Shown here: positions 13,511-25,800 of the stretch, piece by piece
Layout: each line of letters opens with the position of its first letter
Position numbering within the stretch: the first letter of the stretch is position 1
DNA from: an uncultured Faecalibacterium sp.
GTDB lineage: Bacteria; Bacillota; Clostridia; Oscillospirales; Ruminococcaceae
Reading direction: 5' to 3'
Assembly: GCA_934553285.1 (NCBI GenBank)
Contig: CAKTFD010000003.1
Location: 1 to 43,107 of the forward strand
Length of the DNA stretch: 43,107 bases
Made by a program: the position numbers and the translations under genes
The notes under the pieces: model-generated
Told to the model about the DNA's origin: nothing
Databases searched by the model: none
Seen by the model: the letters and a program-made list of their open reading frames with translations, nothing else

Positions 13511-16126
13511 ATGGCAGAACTGTCGCCCATGATGCAGCAATATCTTGAGATAAAAAATCAACATAAAGACGAAATACTTTTTTACCGCATCGGCGATTTT
13601 TACGAGATGTTCTACGATGATGCGATCACTGCATCCCGGGAACTGGATCTGACCCTTACCGGCAAGCAGTGCGGCCAGGCCGAGCGTGCGCCCATGTGCG
13701 GCGTGCCTTTCCACAGCTACGAAGGCTATGTGGCACGGCTGATCGCCAAGGGATATAAGGTGGCGATCTGTGAGCAGGTGGAGGACCCCGCCAAGGCCAA
13801 GGGCCTTGTCAAACGGGATATCATCCGTGTGGTCACCCCCGGCACGGTTATCGAGAGCAGTATGCTGCAGGACGACCGCAACAACTACATCGCCAGCCTG
13901 TACCTCAAGGGCAAAAAAGCGGGCCTGTGCTTTGCGGATGTTTCCACCGGTACGGCGCATATCACGGAGCTGAAGGCGGATAAGATCGCCCCGGCGGTCA
14001 TCACAGAGTTGTGCCGCTACCACCCCAGCGAGGTGCTGCTGAATCCCGGCCTGCTGGATTGCCGCGAGGTGACCGCCTACATCAAAAAGAACATGACCTG
14101 CTCGGTGGAACTCATCGAGGATGAGCGCTATGCCCCCGGGCTGGTGGCCTCTACGCTGGAAGGCCAGTTTGGCCGGGACTGGCCGCAGGCCACCGGCATT
14201 GCGGCGGATGGGCTGGTTCGGTTTGCCATGGCCGCGCTGCTGGAGTATCTGCACGATACCCAAATCAAGGGCGTGGAGCGCCTGAAAACCGTTATCACCT
14301 ACAACGAGGCACAGTTCATGCGGCTGTCGCCGGTCACCCGCGCAAACCTGGAGCTTACGGAAACGCTGCGTGGGCGCGAAAAGCGCGGCACCCTGCTCTG
14401 GGTACTGGATAAGACCAGTACCGCCATGGGCAAGCGGATGCTGCGCAGCTGGATCGAGCAGCCGCTGATCTCCAGCCAGCTCATCAACCGCCGCCTGAAT
14501 GCCGTGGAGGCATTGGTGCGCCAGACCATGGTACGGGGAGACCTGACCGAGGAACTGCACTACATCGCGGATATGGAGCGCCTGATGACCCGCACGGTGT
14601 ATGGTTCGGCTACCCCTAAAGAGATCTATACCCTCGCGCAGACCTGCGAGCGTCTGCCCGGGCTGCGCAGGCAGGCGGAAAGCTGCGCCTGCCCCGAACT
14701 GGCGGAGCTGGCTGCCCGGATCGACCCGCTGGAGGATATCAAAGCCCGTATCTATGCTGCCGTGGATGCTGATGCCCCCTCCACCCTCAAGGATGGCGGC
14801 GTCATCGCCAAGGGCTACCACGCCGAGGTGGACGACCTGCGCTCCATCCGGGATAATACTAAAGGCGTGCTGGCACAGCTGGAAGCCCGCCTGCGGCAGG
14901 AAACCGGGATCCCCAAACTTAAGATCGGTTATAACCATGTGTTCGGCTACTACATCGAGGTCAGCAACTCTTACAAGAACCTTGTGCCGGAAACCTATAT
15001 CCGCAAGCAGACCCTGACTTCCGGCGAGCGGTACATCACCCAGGAACTCAAGGAACTGGAAAGCAAGATCCTGGGTGCTCACGAGCGGCTTATCGCGCTG
15101 GAACGCCGCCTGTTTGATGAACTGCTGGAAAGCATCGGCGCCCAGCTGGACCGTATCCAGCGTACCGCCAATGCCATCGCCCAGCTGGATGTGCTGGCGG
15201 CGCTGGCACAGGCAGCGGCAGAAAACAACTACTGCCGCCCCGTGGTGGACGACAGCGATGTGCTGACCATCTCCGAAGGCCGCCATCCTGTGGTGGAACA
15301 GGTGCTCAAGGGCAGTATGTTCGTACCCAACGATACCACCCTCAACTGTACCACCGACCGCTGCCTGATCATCACCGGCCCCAATATGGCCGGTAAGTCC
15401 ACCTATATGCGCCAGAATGCGCTGATCGCACTCATGGCGCAGATCGGTTCCTTTGTGCCGGCTTCCAGCTGCCATGTGGGTGTGGTGGATGCCATCTTTA
15501 CCCGTATCGGCGCATCGGACGACCTGGCCGCAGGCCAGTCTACCTTTATGGTAGAGATGACCGAGGTGGCCGAGATCTTAAAGAATGCCACCCCCAAAAG
15601 CCTGGTAGTGCTGGACGAGATCGGCCGCGGCACCTCCACCTTCGATGGCATGAGCATTGCCCGCGCTGTGGTGGAACACATTGCAGACCCTGCCAGGGGG
15701 CTGGGCTGCAAGACCCTGTTTGCCACCCACTACCATGAGCTGACCGAGCTGGAAGGCGCTGTGGAAGGGGTAAAAAACTACAACATCGCCGTCAAAAAGC
15801 GCGGCGAGGATATCACCTTCCTGCGCCGCATCGTCCGCGGCCCCGCCGATGACAGCTACGGCATCGAGGTGGCAAAGCTGGCAGGCCTGCCAGGCAGTGT
15901 GACCCGCCGCGCCCACGAGGTACTGCGCACGCTGGAAGCTGCCGCACCCAAAAACAGGGTGGAGCAGATGGATTTTGACGCCCTGCAGGAGTATAACTCC
16001 CCGGCGGTACCCAGCGAGATGATGGAAAAGCTGGAAGCACTGGATGTGGAAACGCTTACCCCCATCGAGGCACTGAACTTTTTGTATGAACTGAAAAAGA
16101 CCCTGAAAGGCAGCCTGAACGGCTGA
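13511..16126 (+). CDS. mutS: DNA mismatch repair protein MutS
   Basis: MutS binds base mismatches and small loops and recruits MutL. The 871-residue protein has the N-terminal mismatch-binding motif with FYRIGDFYEMFYDDA, where the Phe and Glu contact the mismatch. The connector, lever and clamp domains follow, then the ABC-type ATPase with Walker A GPNMAGKST near residue 623, the signature GASDDLAAGQSTFMVEM and Walker B LVVLDEIGRGTS. Full length and intact. The ATG follows GGAGAGAGGGTAACACACC. It is separated from mutL by the structured element at 16136. Confidence 0.97.
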   Translation: MAELSPMMQQYLEIKNQHKDEILFYRIGDFYEMFYDDAITASRELDLTLTGKQCGQAERAPMCGVPFHSYEGYVARLIAKGYKVAICEQVEDPAKAKGLVKRDIIRVVTPGTVIESSMLQDDRNNYIASLYLKGKKAGLCFADVSTGTAHITELKADKIAPAVITELCRYHPSEVLLNPGLLDCREVTAYIKKNMTCSVELIEDERYAPGLVASTLEGQFGRDWPQATGIAADGLVRFAMAALLEYLHDTQIKGVERLKTVITYNEAQFMRLSPVTRANLELTETLRGREKRGTLLWVLDKTSTAMGKRMLRSWIEQPLISSQLINRRLNAVEALVRQTMVRGDLTEELHYIADMERLMTRTVYGSATPKEIYTLAQTCERLPGLRRQAESCACPELAELAARIDPLEDIKARIYAAVDADAPSTLKDGGVIAKGYHAEVDDLRSIRDNTKGVLAQLEARLRQETGIPKLKIGYNHVFGYYIEVSNSYKNLVPETYIRKQTLTSGERYITQELKELESKILGAHERLIALERRLFDELLESIGAQLDRIQRTANAIAQLDVLAALAQAAAENNYCRPVVDDSDVLTISEGRHPVVEQVLKGSMFVPNDTTLNCTTDRCLIITGPNMAGKSTYMRQNALIALMAQIGSFVPASSCHVGVVDAIFTRIGASDDLAAGQSTFMVEMTEVAEILKNATPKSLVVLDEIGRGTSTFDGMSIARAVVEHIADPARGLGCKTLFATHYHELTELEGAVEGVKNYNIAVKKRGEDITFLRRIVRGPADDSYGIEVAKLAGLPGSVTRRAHEVLRTLEAAAPKNRVEQMDFDALQEYNSPAVPSEMMEKLEALDVETLTPIEALNFLYELKKTLKGSLNG

Positions 16127-16135
16127 CCGGACAAC

Positions 16136-16238
16136 AAAAATATAGCAATTCAACTTTTTAATGCGACGGCAACAGCGTTGAATTGCATATCGCAAATATG
16201 TTGTTTGAATGTTGCACTAATTTCTTGACTTGCGATAA
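16136..16238 (-). repeat. Structured intergenic element, copy B (upstream of mutL)
   Basis: Read on the minus strand, this copy has the same order of blocks as the element at 5856-5962, including the 13-mer TTTGCGATATGCA (16196-16184). Its stem is GCAATTCAAC/GTTGAATTGC (plus-strand arms 16145-16154 and 16177-16186) around a 22-nt loop. Both copies sit with the same polarity relative to the gene they precede, with a promoter at the TTATCGCAA end. Here TTGCGATAAT (16230-16239) contains the mutL -10. Confidence 0.75.
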
Positions 16239-16239
16239 T
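16212..16239 (+). promoter_or_regulatory. mutL promoter
   Basis: TTGCAC (16212-16217), 16 bp and GATAAT (16234-16239), 24 bp upstream of the mutL ATG. The -10 is embedded in the conserved TTGCGATAA of element copy B. Confidence 0.65.
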
Positions 16240-16262
16240 ACGCACAGGGGAGGGAAGGAACC

Positions 16263-18398
16263 ATGGCAGTCATCCATGTTCTGGATAAGCATACCGCAGA
16301 GCTGATCGCCGCCGGTGAGGTGGTGGAGCGCCCTGCATCGGTCGTCAAGGAACTGCTGGAAAATGCGATCGATGCAGGCGCTACACAGATCACCGTCAGC
16401 ATTGAGTCCGGCGGGGTCAAGCTGATCGAGATCAGCGATAACGGCACCGGCATCGATGCGGAGTATATCCCAACGGCTTTTATCCGCCATGCTACCAGCA
16501 AGATCGAAAAACCGGACGACCTGAACAGCATCCATACGCTGGGCTTCCGTGGCGAGGCACTGGCCTCTATTGCCAGTGTAGCACGGGTGGAGCTGCTTAC
16601 CCGCACCGAGGTGGACGAGTTTGCCACCTGCTACCGTATTGCTGGCGGTGAGGAACAGGGCAGAGAGCCTGCAGCCCGCGCAGTGGGTACTACCATCCGG
16701 GTGCAGGACCTGTTCTATAACACCCCCGCCCGCATGAAGTTTCTCAAAAAGGATTCCAGCGAGGGCACCTTTGTGGCGGATAATGTCGGCCATGTGGCGC
16801 TCAGCCACCCGGAGGTCAGCGTAAAATTCATCCGGGAGGGCAAGCTGCAGTATGTCACCCCCGGCGATGGGCAGCTGCGCAGCGCAGCCTATGCCGTGCT
16901 GGGCCGGGAGTTCAGCCGGGATCTTATCGAGGTACAGGCCGAGGAAGGCGTGTACCGGGTGTCCGGCCTGATCACGCCGCCCAAAAGCTGCCGTGCCAGC
17001 CGCAGTATGCAGCATTTTTACATCAATGGCCGCTATGTGCGCAACCGCACCATCATGGCGGGCATGGAGATGGCCTTTAAGGGCACGACTATGCAGGGCA
17101 AGTTCCCGGGCGGCATCCTGCTGCTGGAAATGCCTGCCGACCTTGTGGATGTCAATGTCCACCCTGCCAAGATCGAAGCCCGCTTTGCACGGGAAAATGA
17201 TGTGTTCGATGTCATTTATCATGCCGTAAAACTGGCGCTGGCTCAGCCCGGCACCGGCGAGCGGCGTTTCACCTTTGAATCGGGCGAAAAAGAGAAAAAT
17301 GAAAAAACAAACGAAACAATGATGGAAGATACTGTAAAGAAAAATAACTTTACAGGTCTTTCTGCCGTAATTCCGGGGCAGGCAGCACCCGGCACCCTGC
17401 AGGATGCCCGCTGGCAGGCATCGCAGCCGGTACATGCCGCTGCTGCGCCGGCTAAGGCGGCACCTGCGCATCCTGTGGATCCCCACCCGGCACCAGCGCG
17501 GCCTGCTCCGGCAGTGGCGGCAGCGCCTTCCTGGCGGCAGGCAGCGTCTGCAGAGGGTATCATCGACCCTGTTGTTACCTTGCACAGCCCGGAAAAACCG
17601 GCGGCAGCATCTGTCCAGCCGGTTCCGCAGCCCTTCCGGGCGGCGGCCAGTGAGGCACAGCTGGATGTACAGCTGGATGCTGGTGTGGAGCCGGAAACCG
17701 GGCAGGACCACATGGCAGCCTGGGATCCCACACCTGCCGCCCCGGCAGCAGAACCGGTACCGGTGCCGTACCAGCCGGAGGAAAACGTACAGCCGGAGCA
17801 GCTCGGGTTTGATGTGCAGCAGGGCACAGAGCCGCTGCACTATGTGGGCGAGGTATTCCGCACCTATATTCTGGCCGAGCGCGGGGACGAGCTTTGCCTG
17901 ATCGATAAACATGCCGCCCACGAGCGCCAGCTGTACGAAAAACTGGCTGTGGATTACGGCAATGTGCCCAGCCAGCTGCTGCTGCAGCCTGCCGCCATCG
18001 ACCTTTCCGCAGAGGAAAAGCAGGCGCTGCTGGAAAATCTCCCCCTGCTGGAAAACGCAGGGCTGGATGTAGCGGATTTTGGCGGCAATACCGTGGTGCT
18101 GCGGGCTGTTCCCGCCGATGTGGAGCCGCAGAATGCGGAAGACCTGCTGGTGGAGATTGCCAACAGGCTGCTGAAAGGCAGCCGGGACGCGCTGAATGAA
18201 CACACCGAGTGGGTGCTGCATTCCATCTCCTGCCGTGCAGCCATCAAAGCAGGGGATAAGTCCTCCCCGCAGGAGCTTATGGCGCTGGCGGAGAAGATCC
18301 TCTCCGGCGAGGTGCCGCCCTTCTGCCCGCATGGCCGCCCCTGCGTGCTGAAACTGACCCGAAAGGAGCTGGAAAAGCAGTTTGGACGTATCGTGTAA
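16263..18398 (+). CDS. mutL: DNA mismatch repair endonuclease MutL
   Basis: MutL links mismatch recognition to strand incision. The N-terminal GHKL ATPase has Glu33 and Asn34 (KELLENAIDAG), DNGTGI (59-64) and GFRGEALASIASV. After a Pro/Ala-rich linker (about residues 345-515) the dimerisation domain carries the metal-dependent endonuclease motifs: DKHAAHERQLYE (about 548-559), SCRAAIKAGDK, CPHGRP and a terminal FGRIV. This is the nicking type of MutL found where MutH is absent. The 711-residue length is typical, with a linker somewhat longer than average. The start follows GGGAGGGAAGGAACC. Confidence 0.97.
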   Translation: MAVIHVLDKHTAELIAAGEVVERPASVVKELLENAIDAGATQITVSIESGGVKLIEISDNGTGIDAEYIPTAFIRHATSKIEKPDDLNSIHTLGFRGEALASIASVARVELLTRTEVDEFATCYRIAGGEEQGREPAARAVGTTIRVQDLFYNTPARMKFLKKDSSEGTFVADNVGHVALSHPEVSVKFIREGKLQYVTPGDGQLRSAAYAVLGREFSRDLIEVQAEEGVYRVSGLITPPKSCRASRSMQHFYINGRYVRNRTIMAGMEMAFKGTTMQGKFPGGILLLEMPADLVDVNVHPAKIEARFARENDVFDVIYHAVKLALAQPGTGERRFTFESGEKEKNEKTNETMMEDTVKKNNFTGLSAVIPGQAAPGTLQDARWQASQPVHAAAAPAKAAPAHPVDPHPAPARPAPAVAAAPSWRQAASAEGIIDPVVTLHSPEKPAAASVQPVPQPFRAAASEAQLDVQLDAGVEPETGQDHMAAWDPTPAAPAAEPVPVPYQPEENVQPEQLGFDVQQGTEPLHYVGEVFRTYILAERGDELCLIDKHAAHERQLYEKLAVDYGNVPSQLLLQPAAIDLSAEEKQALLENLPLLENAGLDVADFGGNTVVLRAVPADVEPQNAEDLLVEIANRLLKGSRDALNEHTEWVLHSISCRAAIKAGDKSSPQELMALAEKILSGEVPPFCPHGRPCVLKLTRKELEKQFGRIV

Positions 18399-19332
18399 CG
18401 TAAAACCGGCCGTAGTGGCCGTGGTTGGCCCTACTGCCACCGGAAAAACTGCATTGGGCGTTGCGCTGGCACAGCAGTTTTCCGGCGAGATCATCAGCGC
18501 CGACTCCATGCAGATCTATAAAGGGCTGGATGTGGGCACTGCCAAGGTCACCCCGGAGGAGACCTGCGGCATCCCGCACTATGGCGTGGATATCCTTACG
18601 CCGGAAAAAACTTTCAGCGTAGCGGATTTTACTGCGCTGGCCGGGTCGTGCATCCGGGATATCACCGCCCGGGCGCACCTGCCGCTGCTGGTAGGCGGCA
18701 CCGGGCTGTATGTGCAGAGCCTCTTATACGGGGTGCGCTTTACCGCCGAAAAAACGCCGGACGGCCTGCGGGAACAGCTGGCTGCCGAGCTGGAAGCCAT
18801 CGGCCCCGAAGCGATGTATGCAAAGCTGCAGGCCGTGGATCCGCAGGCTGCAGCGGCCATCCATCCTAACAATAAGGTGCGGGTGCTGCGCGCACTGGAG
18901 CACTATTACGCCACCGGCAGGCGGCTCAGCGAACAGAAAGCCGCTTCTCTGCCGCCGGAGCGCCCCTACCGCAGCCTTGTGCTAGGGCTGGATTTCCCGG
19001 ACCGCGCGGCGCTGTACCGCCGCATTGATCTGCGGGTGGACAAGATGCTGGAAGCAGGCCTTCTGGCTGAGGCAGAATACGTCTGGCAGAACCGTGCGGC
19101 CTTCCGCACCGCTGCGCAGGCTATCGGATATAAGGAATTTTTCCCTTATTTTGAGCAGACTGCATCCCTGGAAGCCTGTACTGAAAAACTCAAGCAGGCT
19201 TCCCGCAACTATGCCAAGCGTCAGCTGACCTGGTTCCGCCATATGGAGGGGGTCACCTGGCTGGATGCCGGGGCAGCGGATGTGCAGCAGACCGCGCTGC
19301 GCCTGACCCAAGACTTTTTATCGAAAGGATGA
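18382..19332 (+). CDS. miaA: tRNA dimethylallyltransferase MiaA
   Basis: MiaA adds the isopentenyl group to A37 of tRNAs, making the substrate of MiaB. The 316-residue protein has the P-loop GPTATGKT near residue 17, SADSMQIYKGLDVGTAKV and the GGTGLYVQSLLYG motif. The likely start is a TTG at 18382, inside the end of mutL (17-nt overlap), with AAAGGAG upstream. A later in-frame GTG would leave only a few residues before the P-loop. miaA after mutL is the common arrangement. Confidence 0.95.
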   Translation: MDVSCNVKPAVVAVVGPTATGKTALGVALAQQFSGEIISADSMQIYKGLDVGTAKVTPEETCGIPHYGVDILTPEKTFSVADFTALAGSCIRDITARAHLPLLVGGTGLYVQSLLYGVRFTAEKTPDGLREQLAAELEAIGPEAMYAKLQAVDPQAAAAIHPNNKVRVLRALEHYYATGRRLSEQKAASLPPERPYRSLVLGLDFPDRAALYRRIDLRVDKMLEAGLLAEAEYVWQNRAAFRTAAQAIGYKEFFPYFEQTASLEACTEKLKQASRNYAKRQLTWFRHMEGVTWLDAGAADVQQTALRLTQDFLSKG

Positions 19333-19337
19333 TCTTC

Positions 19338-20651
19338 ATGCCGGAAAAACCCCAGGAGCCACGCCGCAAATTATCCGTCCTGACAACGCTGGCAGGCGTG
19401 CTGGCCACCTTCCTGCTGATAGCGGCAGGTTATGTGTGCTGGCAGGCAGCGCACATCCTTTTCCCGCAGAATGTCTACGAAACGGCGCTGCCCATCACCA
19501 TTTCCGATACGGTGGAAGCGGACGGTGTGCTGCTGTTTGACGAAACATATCTCTCCGGCGGCGGAAACCTTGGATATCTGGTCTCGGATGGCGAGCGGGT
19601 CTCGGCAGGCACCGCGATTGCGGAGCTTTATACCGATGCCAACCAGGCCGTGCTGCGCCAGCAGCTGACCCAGCTCACCGGGCAGATCGATCTGTTGCAG
19701 CGTTCCCAGAGCACCGCAGCCACCCAGCTGGACGGCCTGCTCAAGGAGCGCTCCGGCGCGCTGTATGACCTGCTGGATGTGCTGGATGCCGCCAGCTACA
19801 GCGAGGTGAGCGACCGTGCCGATGCCTACCTCCTGGCGCAGAACAAGCTGTGGATCACCACCGGAGATGCCACAAACTTTGCGGATCAGATCGCGGCGCT
19901 CTCCCAGCAGGCGCAGACAGTGCAGGCGCAGCTTGGCAACCCCACCCAGATCACAGCACCGCTCACCGGTTACTTTGTGCGCGCTGCCAGCAGCGGCCGG
20001 TTGAACGCCGGGGCGGCGGATATCCTGGCACAAAGCCCGGAGCAGCTCAAGGCGTATCTGGATTCAGATCCGGAGGTGCCGCTGGATGGCTGTGTGGGCA
20101 AGATCGTGGCCGGGTTCAGCTGGCAGTATGCAGGGGTCTGCTCGGCCAAACAGGCTGAAAAGCTGCTGGGCACCGATGGCAAGCCGCTGCGCACCGCCGT
20201 GGAGATCAGCTTTCCGGGGCAGACCGATACCGCTCTGCGCGCTACAGTCACGCAGGTGACGATCGATGCGGAAAACGATATTGCCCGGTTCGTGCTGCAA
20301 TGCAACTCTATCAACGGCGATGTGCTGCGCCTGAGCCATGCCCGTGCCAGCATCAGCACCGGGCAGAGCACCGGGCTGCGAGTGCCTGCCGCAGCGGTGC
20401 ACTACCTCAAGCAGGATGGTACCGAGGCCGGAACGCAGGGCGAAAATTACATCCCCGGCGTGTATGTCAAGTATGGCAACATCGCCCGGTTCTGTAAGAT
20501 CGACCCGGTGGATGCCGACCATCCCCTCATCACGGAGGGGGATTATATCCTTGTTTTGCCCAAGGGAACGGATGGTTCGGTCAGCCAGGTAAGGCTTTAT
20601 GACGAAATAATCGTTTCCGGACAAAATTTATATGACGGAAAACTTTTGTAG
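19338..20651 (+). CDS. HlyD-like membrane-anchored protein, function unknown
   Basis: A single N-terminal membrane segment (about residues 14-35, TTLAGVLATFLLIAAGYVCW) is followed by an extracytoplasmic part. That part has a biotinyl/lipoyl-like half (LGYLVSDGERVSAGTAIAELY), a coiled coil (about 100-200) and a returning beta half (ITAPLTGYFVRAASSG). This is the layout of HlyD/membrane-fusion adaptors, and similar proteins precede sepF in many Clostridia. No transporter gene is adjacent, so the partner is unknown. The ATG at 19338 has AAAGGA 8 nt upstream; an ATG at 19329 overlaps the miaA stop but has no spaced ribosome binding site. Confidence 0.75.
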   Translation: MPEKPQEPRRKLSVLTTLAGVLATFLLIAAGYVCWQAAHILFPQNVYETALPITISDTVEADGVLLFDETYLSGGGNLGYLVSDGERVSAGTAIAELYTDANQAVLRQQLTQLTGQIDLLQRSQSTAATQLDGLLKERSGALYDLLDVLDAASYSEVSDRADAYLLAQNKLWITTGDATNFADQIAALSQQAQTVQAQLGNPTQITAPLTGYFVRAASSGRLNAGAADILAQSPEQLKAYLDSDPEVPLDGCVGKIVAGFSWQYAGVCSAKQAEKLLGTDGKPLRTAVEISFPGQTDTALRATVTQVTIDAENDIARFVLQCNSINGDVLRLSHARASISTGQSTGLRVPAAAVHYLKQDGTEAGTQGENYIPGVYVKYGNIARFCKIDPVDADHPLITEGDYILVLPKGTDGSVSQVRLYDEIIVSGQNLYDGKLL

Positions 20652-20654
20652 TTA

Positions 20655-20683
20655 TTGACATCTGCTGCAAAAAATCAGATAAT
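20655..20683 (+). promoter_or_regulatory. sepF promoter
   Basis: Consensus TTGACA (20655-20660), 17 bp and GATAAT (20678-20683), immediately after the stop of the HlyD-like gene and about 78 bp before sepF. Confidence 0.85.
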
Positions 20684-20760
20684 AGTAAAAGCTATTTGCA
20701 TTCTTTTTGCAAAGAACGCCAGGCAGCCGGGCGCTGCCCGAATGAAAGGAGCAGATAATT

Positions 20761-21225
20761 ATGTCTTTGCTGGATAGCATTAAGAAGGGCCTGATGGGCG
20801 AAGGGGACGAGTACGAAGATCAGTACATCGATGATGGCCCCCAGATGGTGAACAATAACAGCGGCATGGGTGTAGGCCTGGATGAAGAGCCTGATGAGCC
20901 TGCCGAGGGCACCAGCAAGAAGAACAAGGTGGTCAATATCCATGCCACCACGCAGCTCAAGGTGGTGCTGGTAAAGCCTGAGCGCTTTGAGGATGCCAGC
21001 ACCATTGCCGACCATCTGAACAATAAGCGCACCGTGGTGCTGAACCTGGAGTCCACCAACAAGGAAGTTTCCCGCCGTCTGGTAGACTTTTTGTCCGGCG
21101 TAGCCTACGCCAACAACGGTCAGATCAAGCGCGTGGCAAACAGCACCTTCATCATCACCCCGTATAACGTGGACATCATGGGTGACCTGCTGGACGAACT
21201 GGAGAACAATGGCGCATTCTATTGA
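20761..21225 (+). CDS. sepF: Cell division protein SepF
   Basis: SepF binds FtsZ filaments and tethers them to the membrane at the septum. The 154-residue protein has an N-terminal segment (MSLLDSIKKGLMG) that should form the membrane-binding amphipathic helix, and an acidic linker. The SepF domain follows (about residues 60-150: KVVLVKPERFEDASTIAD, NKRTVVLNLE, SRRLVDFLSGVAYA). The ATG follows GAAAGGAGCAGATAATT. ylmH overlaps its last 17 nt and divIVA follows, the standard Firmicute division cluster. Confidence 0.96.
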   Translation: MSLLDSIKKGLMGEGDEYEDQYIDDGPQMVNNNSGMGVGLDEEPDEPAEGTSKKNKVVNIHATTQLKVVLVKPERFEDASTIADHLNNKRTVVLNLESTNKEVSRRLVDFLSGVAYANNGQIKRVANSTFIITPYNVDIMGDLLDELENNGAFY

Positions 21226-22027
21226 TCCGGCAGCCGGGGCGGTGCGGGGCTTCGTCCCCGCCCGCAACGATGAGGAACGCTACCTCATGCGGCATATCGA
21301 GGACCTGGCGGATGCCGCATTTTCCCGCAGCATCGCCCGATACTCTGCATTTCTGAGCGACCGGGAGCAGGATCTGGCCCGGGCGGCGCTGGGGCGTGCC
21401 GGCCTGCAGGATGGCTGGCGCTTTGAAGGCGGCTGGCCGGATGCGGAACGCCGGGTGCTCTGCCTGGAGCCGGAGTACAGTTTTGGGGAATGTCCGGTGC
21501 GCTGCGTACAGCTGCAGTGCTGGGCACTGCCCGGAGCCGTACTCCCGGCACATAAGGATTATCTGGGCAGCCTGATGGGGCTTGCCCTTAAACGCGAGGC
21601 CCTGGGGGACATCCTGCTGCCTGCCGATGCGCCGGGCACTGCCTATGTTTTTGCCCTGGCACCGGCAGCGCAGCTCATCTGCCGGGAGCTGTGCCAGGCA
21701 GGGCGCACGGAGGTGTCTGCCCGCCTGCTGGAACCGGACGAGATCCCGGCATTCCCGGCTCCGGAGCGGCAATTGCATACAGCAACGGTATCCTCGCTGC
21801 GGCTGGATGCGGTGCTGTCTGCCATGCTGCACATCAGCCGCGGCACGGCGGTGGAACTGATCGAGGCGGGCAGGGTGGAGATCAACCACCTGCCGGCAGA
21901 AAAGCCCCATATACCTGTATACGAGCAGGATGTGTTCACCGTGCGCGGCAAAGGCCGCTTCCGGCTGACCGCATTGCCCGGGAAAAGTAAAAAAGACCGT
22001 TCTATCATCGAGTTCTTTCAATATTAA
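21209..22027 (+). CDS. ylmH: YlmH-family S4 RNA-binding protein
   Basis: The 272-residue protein has the YlmH architecture. An N-terminal region ends near residue 185, and a C-terminal S4 domain (SSLRLDAVLSAMLHISRGTAVELIEAGRVEIN) binds structured RNA. In Bacillus, YlmH has been linked to ribosome rescue and to the division gene cluster. The start is the ATG at 21209 within the sepF end, preceded by GGAGAACA; the earlier in-frame Met at 21182 lacks a ribosome binding site. Confidence 0.9.
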   Translation: MAHSIDPAAGAVRGFVPARNDEERYLMRHIEDLADAAFSRSIARYSAFLSDREQDLARAALGRAGLQDGWRFEGGWPDAERRVLCLEPEYSFGECPVRCVQLQCWALPGAVLPAHKDYLGSLMGLALKREALGDILLPADAPGTAYVFALAPAAQLICRELCQAGRTEVSARLLEPDEIPAFPAPERQLHTATVSSLRLDAVLSAMLHISRGTAVELIEAGRVEINHLPAEKPHIPVYEQDVFTVRGKGRFRLTALPGKSKKDRSIIEFFQY

Positions 22028-22048
22028 AAGCTATGGGAGGAAATGACT

Positions 22049-22876
22049 ATGCTGACCCCGCAGGATGTCCGCTCTGTACAATTTGAAAAAAACCTCCGCG
22101 GCTACCGTACAGAGGACGTTGACCGTTTTCTGGACAAGGTCGAGGAACAACTGCAGCAGAATGATGCGCAGGCAGAGCAGCTGCGCAAGCAGATCACGGA
22201 TCTGACCGCTGAGAACCAGAAACTCAAGGCGGAGCTGCAGAGCTTTGAGGCGGACGGCGATATGCTCAAGAGTGCGCTCATCAATGCGCAGCGCATGGGC
22301 GAAAACGTGATCCGTGAAGCAAACCAGAAGGCGGAGGAGATCATCCACCGTGCAAATCTGCGCGGCGATGACATCATCCGGGATGCCAACGAGCTGTTGC
22401 AGAAGGCCAGCGACCGCGCAGACGAGATCGAAAACGAGGCCAACGAAAAACGCATGGCAGAGGAGCGCGAGTACGACCGTGTCCGGCTGGAAGTGACCCG
22501 CTTTAAGGCGGATGTGCTCAACCTGTACCGCAGCCATGTGGAATCCTTGAGCCGCCTGCCGGAGTTCCAGAAGGATGCCAAGGATGCTGAGAAGGCTGCA
22601 GCTGCTGAGGACGCGCTGTCCGCAGCACAGGCCACTGCCGAACAGGATGCTGCACAGCCCGATGCCGCCCCCGCAGCCGAACCTGCGGATGCCACGGCAC
22701 CTGCCACCGAACCTACCGAACCTGCCGCCCCTGCCGATGACGACAAGGCGGCTGACAGCAGTGAGGATTTTTGGGAAAAAGACGAGAGCCAGCTCAAGCT
22801 GGACCCGCCTCCTGCTGATATGAAGCCGGACGAGCCGGACTATGATGCCTTCCAGGGTGTCAAGTTCAGCGAGTAA
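22049..22876 (+). CDS. divIVA: DivIVA-family cell pole/septum protein
   Basis: DivIVA senses curved membrane at septa and poles and recruits partners. The N-terminal motif (MLTPQDVRSVQFEKNLRGYR, then DVDRFLDKVEEQL) is the lipid-binding domain. A long coiled coil runs to about residue 165, and the tail (about 175-275) is Ala/Pro/Asp/Glu-rich and probably disordered. The tail is longer than in Bacillus. Start: GGGAGGA is 7 nt before the ATG at 22049; the ATG at 22043 is too close to it. Confidence 0.93.
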   Translation: MLTPQDVRSVQFEKNLRGYRTEDVDRFLDKVEEQLQQNDAQAEQLRKQITDLTAENQKLKAELQSFEADGDMLKSALINAQRMGENVIREANQKAEEIIHRANLRGDDIIRDANELLQKASDRADEIENEANEKRMAEEREYDRVRLEVTRFKADVLNLYRSHVESLSRLPEFQKDAKDAEKAAAAEDALSAAQATAEQDAAQPDAAPAAEPADATAPATEPTEPAAPADDDKAADSSEDFWEKDESQLKLDPPPADMKPDEPDYDAFQGVKFSE

Positions 22877-22912
22877 GGCATCCAATGCAAAAATAGAGGA
22901 GAGTGTAAACCA

Positions 22913-25708
<2,796 letters not shown>

Positions 25709-25747
25709 GCGCTCCGCATAAGTACAGATCTGTTTTGTAAAAAAGGG

Positions 25748-25780
25748 CGGCGCTCCCTTGACCGGGGAGCGCCGTTTTTT
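25748..25780 (+). terminator. Terminator after ileS
   Basis: CGGCGCTCCC (25748-25757) pairs with GGGAGCGCCG (25765-25774), followed by six Ts. Confidence 0.95.
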
Positions 25781-25800
25781 GTAACAGAAACGAGGTAGCT

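Noticed and set aside
22877..22912. T-box or other leader upstream of ileS
   Set aside because: Only 36 nt separate divIVA from ileS, too short for a T-box.
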